From Candolleomyces eurysporus (taxonomy: Eukaryota > Basidiomycota > Agaricomycetes > Agaricales > Psathyrellaceae), in the NCBI GenBank assembly GCA_027579435.1, contig JANBPK010001478.1, forward strand, positions 42,787 through 106,786: DNA of 64,000 nt, read 5' to 3'. Shown here piece by piece: positions 56,749 through 64,000 of the stretch. How positions within the stretch are numbered: the stretch's first letter is position 1; every line of letters begins with the position of its first letter. Position numbers and translations under genes: made by a program. The notes beneath the pieces were generated by a model that did not search any database, was not told where the DNA came from, and saw only the letters and a list, made by a program, of their open reading frames with translations.

Positions 56749-57786
56749 TTATTTCGACCTGTCGGCCGGCGGGAAAGCGTGAACCTCAATAGTGCGCCCT
56801 CCCCGATGATACGTCGCCAAAAGCACACCGCACTTGGAGCAGGAGTGGCGAACATCTTTCATACCTTTCACCAAGTACGGAATGCACGGCATCAAGGCAG
56901 ATACACAAAGCACAATACCGAGAAGACTATCGTCAAGGGATTATCGTTGAATCCGTCAGCCCAATGCAGCTTCTTCCGAGAGGAGAAGGAAAGAACAGAA
57001 AAGACTTACTGGGTGGTGGCTCCCGCTTTATATGTAATACTGGTCACCATGTGTTCCTTACACACAGGGCACTCCACCGAAGCGGGTTCAGGGCCCATAA
57101 GTGCCAATGGGACGGGCACTTCGTGGATTGCGGTCGTATCCATCGCTCCATCTTGTGGGACGACTCGATCGTGACCGTACTGGCCCTAAATTTGCATCAA
57201 GTAAGCAGTCAGAGGTTGATTGCGTACATAAGAAAGGAAGGTGGAAGAACTGGAAAATACCACGCACGTTAGCTGCATAGACCGAAGGAGGACGAGGGGG
57301 CGGTTGGTATGCTAGGACATATGGTGCTGGTCTGGGCGAATATTGCTGCTGTTGGGCTAGTGGATTCTCCGCCGTACGACTTGTCTTCTTCTCGGAACCT
57401 GGATTCCCTGCACTGCTACTAGCCGACGCCGGAGAGTATGCAGGAGGGGGTTCGAGGGAGCCGAGTGGTACGGTGGTAATACCACCGTTGACTTCGGGTC
57501 TAGACTGAGGAGAATTTGGAGGAGCTGCCTGCTTCTGCAGCCCAAAGGATTCAATCTTGGACGGATTTTGACTGCAAGCCGACGTTCCAATGAGTGTGAA
57601 TGCAGGTTCTGGAAGGCTTTGAACTTACGGAGAAGAAAGAGTCCGAACCTCTTTAGCAAGTGGACTGAATGCGGCACATCATTCAATTCAAGATCAAGCC
57701 CATCATCCAAATTGCATTTGAACTTACGATGCGGAGGATTTCAGCTTCTGGCCTGAATGATCGCCACTGCCTGGTTCTTGGCCCAT
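56749..57786 (-). CDS. LITAF-like zinc-ribbon protein, copy B
   Basis: Exons 57728-57786, 57629-57664, 57268-57571, 57010-57185 and 56749-56926 total 753 nt and encode 250 aa, the longest copy because exon 3 is extended (101 codons). It begins MGQEPGSGDHSGQ, has EPPPAYSPAS (PPxY type) and SSSAGNPGSEKK, then the LITAF domain: SVECPVCKEHMVTSITYK, the hydrophobic LLGIVLCVSALMPCIPYL, and DVRHSCSKCGVLLATYHRGG. All four zinc-binding cysteines are present. It is likely an endosome-associated monotopic membrane protein. A TATATA at 57899-57904 lies about 113 nt upstream. It is closest to copy C in exon 1 and the domain core. Confidence 0.93.
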
Positions 57787-58616
57787 ATCGTTCGTCTCGG
57801 TGAGCCAGAAAGCGTGGAAACAAAAGATGTGGAATATAGGAAAGAGGTGAGTGGAGAAGTGGAAGGAGGTCACAATTGAACCCAGTCACCAATATGCATA
57901 TATAGCTCTTTCGTTGGGGCTTGCCCCCCTTCGAACCCGGAGATGCCAGCACAGCCACATATGCGGGTATATTCTAACCGGCCAAGTCAGCCCTGCGAGG
58001 GTACAAAGCAACTCTGCGATCAAGGAAGCACCACAACTTGCAACGTTGCATGCCGTGCGTCGTGCAACGAAGTTGACTTGCCGAGTTGACAAACTAATGA
58101 ACTTGATATTATCCCAATCCCTCCCAATGAATATCATTGTGGGGGAAGCGCTCGTCATGGTGCCGCGATTCCGTTTGTGTGCGGGTTTTTGGATTGAGGA
58201 CTTGAGAAGGCTTTGAAAATGCGCAAACTCGACTTGTGACCGTGTTGCAGACACTGAGGTGAGATTAGTGTTCACTAGGTTAAAAAATTAGCCTGTCGCA
58301 CTTCCCACCAATGCCACACTTCGAAACATCGAATTTTGGGTGTTATGTCGCTGTAGGAAAACCCTAAGGCCAGTTCATGCTCCGGTCCAGCTCCGATCCT
58401 TGCCGTACATTCGGCATGTTTACCATGCATTTTCGGTTCATTGTCGATTTTGTCCAACACGCTGCATCCTGGCTGATCGATGTGTTCGAGAACGATAAAG
58501 TAGTGTTACAAGTACGCGTAGCAGAATATGTAGAAGCATGGATCCCCAATCGGAAGAGTAGCAATGGTAGTAGTATCATAATCGGTCAACGGGTGACCTT
58601 CCCGCTCCTCCTCCTC
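57787..58616. other. Spacer between LITAF-like copies B and C
   Basis: Contains the copy B promoter (TATATA, 57899-57904), the repeated block near 58037-58190, and the repeated 3' flank of copy C (about 58360-58600). No gene. Confidence 0.5.
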
Positions 58617-59539
58617 CTATTTCGGCCCGTCGGCCGGGGGAAAAGCGTGGACCTCAATCGTGCGCCCTCCCCGACGGTACGTCGCCAAAAGCACACCGCA
58701 CTTGGAGCAGGAGTGGCGCACGTCCTTCATACCGTCCACCAAGTACGGAATGCACGGCATCAAGGCAGATACACAAAGCACAATACTGAGAAGACTTTTA
58801 TCAAGGGATTATAGTCAGCCCAATGCAGCTTCGCCCTGAGGTGAAACTCTGGAAGGAGAGAGTTCAAAGACTTACTGGGTGGTATGGCCCACTTTATACG
58901 TGATGCTCGTCACCATGCGCTCCTTGCACATAGGGCACTCGACCGCAGCGGGTGTAGGGCCTATAAGCGTCAATGGGACGGGCACTGCGTGGATTACGGT
59001 CGTAACCATCACCGCGCCTTGTGGGATGACCTGACCGTGCTGGTGCTATATTCGGATCAAGTAAGTGGTCAGGGGTCGCTTTCTTACAGCACGAGAAGGA
59101 CGGAAGAACTGGAAATAGGACGCACGTTAGGTGGGTGGGACGCAGGAGGAGGCGCGGGGACTTGGTATGCTAGGACATACGGTGCTGGTGTAGGCGCATA
59201 TTGCTGCTGTTCGGGCAATGGATGAGTCTCCGCAGTGCAACTTGTCTTCTTCTCGACACCCGGATTTCCTGCACTGCTGCTACCCGATGCAGGAGAGTAT
59301 GCAGGCGGGGCAAGGGATTCGATCTTGAATGGATTTTGACTGCCGGACGTTACAATGAGCGTAGATGCAGGAGCTAGAAGGATTTGAACTTACGGAGCAG
59401 CAAGAGCCCCACCCTCTTTAGCAGGCTGACTACAGAGCATAATTCAATTCCACTATCTGGATATCGTTTGTTGGACTTACGATGTGAAAGATACCAATTC
59501 CTGGCCTGACCGGTCGCTACTGCCTTGTTCTTGGCCCAT
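58617..59539 (-). CDS. LITAF-like zinc-ribbon protein, copy C
   Basis: Exons 59481-59539, 59394-59429, 59126-59339, 58876-59045 and 58617-58794 total 657 nt and encode 218 aa. It begins MGQEQGSSDRSGQ, has LAPPAYSPAS (PPxY type) and the LITAF domain AVECPMCKERMVTSITYK, LLSIVLCVSALMPCIPYL, DVRHSCSKCGVLLATYRRGG; all metal-binding cysteines are present. Exons 3 and 4 are shorter than in copy B. Unlike A and B, the upstream sequence has lost the clear TATATA box (GCATACAAATAGC near 59646), so expression may differ. The N at 59717 lies in the upstream spacer. Confidence 0.92.
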
Positions 59540-60089
59540 ATCGTTCGTCTCGGGGAGCCAGAAAGCGTCAAAAGCGACTGCTGTGGACAACAGGGAAGAC
59601 GAGTGAAGAAAGGGAAGGAGATCGAAACTGAATTCAGTTACTACTGCATACAAATAGCTGCTGTGAGATTGAATTCGGAATACAGGCGGTGCGGTGCAAT
59701 TCCATATTAGTCCCATNCCCCCCCAATGAAGACCCTTGCGGCCGAAGCGCCCTTTCAAATGATGCTGCGATTCTGTTCATATGCGGTTTTTGTATTGGGA
59801 CGATAAGAAAGCTTGGAAACTGCGCAGACCTATTTCGGTTTGGATGCGACTTATGCAGGTAATAGGAAGAATGTGCTCGTGTTGCGGGCACTTAGATGCG
59901 ATGAGCGTTCAATGGGCTCGCATTGCAACCATATTGGGGAAGCAACGCAGACATGCAATGCCAACTGGTCTGGTAGAGAGTGGAGGGTGTGAGGTACTAG
60001 CTGGACTCACTTGTCAATCGCAGGAGGCGCGCCTTCATGTGAATTCAAGAAGGCTGTAAATGTGACGTTGGCGTATGTCAGTTAACGCC
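59540..60089. other. Right flank of the LITAF-like array
   Basis: Copy C upstream region and the edge of the array, with an N at 59717 before CCCCCCC. No gene is seen. Confidence 0.4.
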
Positions 60090-63000
60090 TCATGAAGCTA
60101 TAAAGTAGGTGCACGAGGACTGAATGAAATACATTGTATGTATAAAACCACTGCCCCACATCTCAAGGCCGTTCCACATACATATAAACATGGTGTCACC
60201 ATCATGAGTCATGGCAGTATGTCATAGTCCGTTTAAACACAAGTAGTCATCTATGCTGTAGGCATGACATAACGTTGTCACCTTCCTTTCTCGAGCATTG
60301 ATTTATAGCGTTTCAAGTTGCTGCCAAGAAGGCTCGCCAATTCACATCTTCGAGTCTAGCTCCAAGAGGTATAGCGAGTGGGGGTGCAGAGTTAAAAAGG
60401 AGAAGCAACAGAGAACCCACTTTCCTGCTACTTTCTTTCATAAATTAATGAAAGAAGTGATGTAAGAACCGTGTACCCTAATAGTAAAACGTGAGTTGAG
60501 GTATAGACACATATCAATCGATCGATCATTGATACCTACCAGTCGTAGCTCTTGGGCTGGTGTGAAAATCGTGTGTGTATAGAGTGGTCGTAGCAGCGTT
60601 GTACGCTATCTCACGAGCTTCTGCTTTTATCTCATTCCCTCTTCGTCCTCGCTCAAGCAATGAAATTATCACGGGTAGGCCGCCTCAAAGTGGTGAAGCG
60701 TCATCTCAGCCCGCGACGTTGAGGACACGAATATAGATACAAATCAACTGCCTTTCTTATCTCTGGTAGGCGAGGAGGAAGAGACCGTTTAGTGAGTACT
60801 AACGGCCGGACTTGCTGAGAAACGACTCGTACGGGATTGCCGGAAATTTCATTCAATCAGCATGTGCCAAAACAGAAAGCTAGACGGCCAGGCAGATAAG
60901 CGCTATATGTCTATTATAGACGACACGCTTCATGTCCACTTGCCGTGTAACCTCGAATTGGAGATATATCGATTTGAGCGTACGGGGCCCCAGCGTAGGT
61001 GGGGCTGGGGTTTGTCGACGTCTCTAACGGTGCTGGACACACCTCTTGTGGCGAGTCTAAGCCATGATTAGGGTGTAAGCAGCCTGAGAGAAGAGAGTAA
61101 CGACCGTGCGCCAAACGGAATTTGTTGAAGTCTCTCTTGTGAAGAGAGCAGAGGAGACTCAAGCCCAACTGGAATCTTGCGGACTGACTCTTTGAACAAT
61201 ACGTGATCTCGGGCTCCGTTAGACTCGCTTGCAAGTTATGTATGATAGCGACTTGGGAGAGGCATTCAAATAAGCGTGGCGTATGATGGACAGTTGGGGA
61301 GTGTGTCAGGGTGTGATTGCCTGCGACCGCGACCCTACCCCACTGAGAAAACTTCAAACCTGACTGACATGCATGAAGGGTCTTCATGCTCTCTTTTCAT
61401 TAATTAAGTGCGGTTTGTGTGGTGGACGCAATACCCGCCTAAACATGCCACGCGCATGAGGAGGAAAACGTGTTGGTTATCCGCCGTTTGTATGATATGA
61501 ATATCCCGTTTTATCGACCGGCGTTTCCGAGGTGCGCTGCTCGTGTGAATGGCACGCGTACGAGGCCAGGATCGGTCACCGGTCTACTGTATGTCGGTCT
61601 CGTAACTTTCGTTATTGCGCTGCGATCGTCATCCAAAACAAGCCGGTCATCGTCGCTTAGAAAAATATTGCTCAGGGATATCAAGTTGTACGTTAAAAAT
61701 GTAGGGTGTATGTCGACTCGGGAGCTTTTTCGTAGGGTTAACGACGACCAGGAGTACGGGGCGTAGTTGTGCGGAGGCACCGTCTTACATGGGTATCATC
61801 GTTGGCACTCTTTTGTGGAAGGCGTGATCAAGAAGATCCTGGGAAGTACTTTGTCCAATCCTTGGCATTCATCACCTCGATCGCGGCGCGCGGACAGAGT
61901 ACTTGCGAAGGCTTTGAAGCTACGCAGACCTGTAGTTATGACCTTGGCTGTATCATGAAGCTATAAAGTTGGTGTGCACGAGGACTGAGATACATACAAT
62001 GTATGAACCCGCTCCACATACCAAGGCCGTCCGACATGCATACAGTATGAGTCAGCAGCATGTCATAGACATAAGCAGTAATCTCGGTATGACAGGACGC
62101 CCACCTTTCTTTCTCGAGGATGAATTCATAGCGTTTCGAGTTGTTGCCAGGGATGCTAGCCTATTCACGATTTTGAGTCTAGATCATCAAAGAAGGGGGG
62201 GTGAAGAGTTGACTCGGAGAAGCGACAGAGAACCCTCCTTCCTGCTACTTTCTTTCATTAATTAATAGAAGAAGTGATGTGACAATGTACCGTAATAGTC
62301 AAACATGAGTTGAAGTATAGACAGCAGACAGACATATCAATCGATCGATCATTGATGCTTACCAGTCGCCAGTCGCAGCCTTTAGCTCGGTGTGAAGACC
62401 GTGTGTGTATGGGGTGGTCGTAGCAGCGTTGTACGTTATCTCATGAGCTTCTGCGTCCATCTAATTTCCTCTGAAGTTGTTGCGGTCGTACTAGTTCAGA
62501 TCTAGAGTGTCTTGGCATGCGACGTTTGAGTACACTTGCTTAAATGGATACAAATCAGCTGTCTATCTTATCTCTGGTAGGCGAGGAGGGGAAGACTTGT
62601 TTGGTGAGTTGTAACGGTCGGACTTGCTGAGAAATCGCTCATATGGGATTGCCGGAAATTTCATTTCATCAGCATATGCCAGAAGGGAAAGCTTGAGAGA
62701 CAGGCAGATAAGCGCTATATATTCATTACAGAGGACTGTATAACCTCGACTTAGGAATAAATCAATTAGGATGTACGGTCGGTGGGCTGAGGCTCGTCGG
62801 CCTCTCTGAGAAGGCTGGACACACTCCGAGCCATGACCAGGATATTATGTCGGAGAGAAAAAATGGATCGTACGCGAAGCGGAATTTGTTAAGTCTTTTG
62901 TGAGGAGAGTAAAGTGGAGCCCAGACCTCCACTCGAAACTTGCCGACCGTGATCTCGGGCCCCTTTCGACTCGCTTGTAGAATAGCGATTTGTGAGGCAT

Positions 63001-63320
63001 TTAAATAACCGTGGCGTATGATGGACAGTTGGGCAGGGTGCCAAAGTGATTGCCTATGACCGCGACCCTACTCCACTGAGAAAAATTCAAACATGAAGGG
63101 TCTTCGTCACATTAATTGAGTGCAGTTTGTGAGGTGTGTGCAATGCTCGCCTGAATGCATGAGGGGAAAACGTGTGGTTCTATCTACTGGTGTTTCTGGT
63201 CGGTCTCGTAATTCCCCTGCGATCGTCATCCAAGGCCAACCCGGGCATCGTCGCTTAGAAGAATTGCTCAGGGATATCAAGTTGTACGTTAAAATGTGGG
63301 GTGGACTCGGGAGCTTTGCC
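60090..63320 (+). repeat. Imperfect tandem duplication (60090-61740 / 61955-63320)
   Basis: Two gene-free units run parallel over their length: CATGAAGCTATAAAG, ATCAATCGATCGATCATTGA, CTTATCTCTGGTAGGCGAGG, GTATGATGGACAGTTGGG, CGCGACCCTAC(C/T)CCACTGAG, CAGGGATATCAAGTTGTACG occur in the same order in both, about 1.6-1.9 kb apart. The right unit is shorter through many small deletions. The palindromic ATCGATCGAT core recurs at about 60516 and 62341. No protein-coding gene is visible in either unit. Confidence 0.75.
61741..61896 (+). pseudogene. Relic of the PSD/PsiD-like decarboxylase gene
   Basis: This stretch copies about 53069-53300 of the decarboxylase: AACGACGACCAGGAGTACGG, GGAGGCACCGTCTT, GGTATCATCGTTGGCACTC, GGAAGGCGTGATCAAGAAGA, ATCCTTGGCATTCATCACCT. 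It carries a CAG-to-TAG nonsense change and about 70 bp of deletions. It lies between the two large repeat units, on the same strand as the parent gene. Confidence 0.85.
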
Positions 63321-64000
63321 ATGAAGAAGAGGATGGGCAGAGGCAGATAAGCGCCATGGTCCATTCCAGAGGCGCCTCGTGTCCAGCGCTGCACGTTTAG
63401 AGAAAACAAAGTTTGGACCCCACATCTAAATGCCGCTTGCATGCAGACTGTCATCGTCCGGGTGGATAAAAGTAGCAAGACTAGGCTGTGACAGGTGGTT
63501 TCATGTTGGGATAACGTTGGTGGTGCTTCGCAGGGAGGAAGCCGCGAAGGAAGGAAGCACGGGTGAAAGGAAAAATGGTGCACAGCCATAGGCGACTGCG
63601 GGTGTGGTGGATATGGGGCAAGATGGATGGCCNGGGGGGAGGGGTGGCCGGCCGTCGGCGCCTCGCTGGCCCTCTCTAGCGACGCCGGCAGCAGCTCTCG
63701 TGCACCCGCTCATCGATGGTCGAGGCTGCGCGGAGTGGAGGAAGAACATTGGAGGGAGGGCTGATGATCAAAAAGTGATGTTGATGGAAAGGAAGAGATT
63801 CGGGTGATCGATCAAAGCATCAATCATTCTCGTGCTCGCAGCCATCATCATGGAATCGCGGAGGGCAGCTCCCACTGCCTTTTTCTCTCCCCCTTCATCA
63901 CGCCCTGCTCCTGCCTTTGCTGGCGAGCATATCATTTTCTGCTGCTTCCGGCTGTGCTGCCGGGCGGTATAGCGGACAGCGAGCGGACGGGCGGGCGACC
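63321..64000. other. Right end, no gene
   Basis: Short overlapping frames only. An N at 63633 precedes GGGGGG. GC-rich toward the end. Nothing can be supported. Confidence 0.4.

Larger units (their letters stand above)
54790..59900 (-). repeat. Three tandem LITAF-like gene units (~1.7 kb each)
   Basis: Whole units, not only genes, are repeated. The downstream flank (about 54790-55010, 56490-56740, 58360-58610) shares CAGTTCGTGCTCCGGTC, TTTTGTCCAACA, CATCCTGGCTGATCG. The upstream block (about 56190-56350, 58037-58190, 59690-59800) shares GCAA(C/T)GTTGCATGCCGT and CGGAAGCGCTCGT. Two successive unequal crossovers would explain this. Confidence 0.8.

Noticed and set aside
52256..59539. Psilocybin-type biosynthetic cluster
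   Set aside because: Only a PsiD-like gene is present. The neighbours are LITAF-like genes and dead sequence, with no P450, kinase, methyltransferase or transporter.
1..64000. CRISPR arrays, prokaryotic operons and ribosome binding sites
   Set aside because: No spaced short repeats are present, and the introns and gene structure are clearly eukaryotic.

Overview
The window is nuclear DNA of a filamentous basidiomycete, most likely an Agaricomycete; I do not name a species. The evidence is genes split by many 45-80 nt GT-AG introns, a fungal CBM1 cellulose-binding module fused to a GH62 hydrolase, a NACHT protein with the mushroom-type motif CHPGTREAVI, a PSD/PsiD-type decarboxylase with its N-terminal extension, and PEX13, PLAC8, LITAF-like and MEP-type ammonium transporter genes. 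All coordinates and splice sites below were read by eye from the sequence. Most spliced models close in frame across every exon junction.

Layout. 2.3-10.0 kb: a tandemly duplicated, minus-strand plant-polysaccharide module (GH62 arabinofuranosidase plus DUF2264 protein). The right-hand unit is intact. The left-hand unit has a one-base frameshift in GH62 and a collapsed DUF2264 gene. 10.8-14.2 kb: a J-domain-like protein and a MEP2-like ammonium transporter. 17.5-33.3 kb: an accessory region with three CorA-like two-TM membrane proteins, a 1.95-kb foldback transposon lying 14 bp upstream of one of them, and a NACHT NTPase. 33.9-45.5 kb: mostly core genes, namely a mitochondrial protein, two PLAC8 proteins, a small charged protein, PEX13 between two convergent tRNA-Phe genes, and a small secreted CCHC protein. 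45.5-52.2 kb: decayed sequence holding a second, broken NACHT gene with a CorA-like relic just upstream. 52.3-53.6 kb: a PSD/PsiD-family decarboxylase. 55.0-59.5 kb: three tandem LITAF-like genes with the same five-exon structure. 60-63.3 kb: a gene-free imperfect tandem duplication that carries a relic of the decarboxylase gene.

How the parts may work together. GH62 and the DUF2264 protein plausibly act on arabinose-containing plant wall polymers. The CorA-like membrane proteins and NACHT proteins occur side by side twice, once intact and once decayed, and are the best candidate here for an undescribed, fast-evolving self/non-self or stress-response locus. The theme of the window is tandem duplication followed by unequal decay. 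Most N characters in this assembly touch homopolymer runs, so single-base frameshifts in homopolymers may be sequencing errors.
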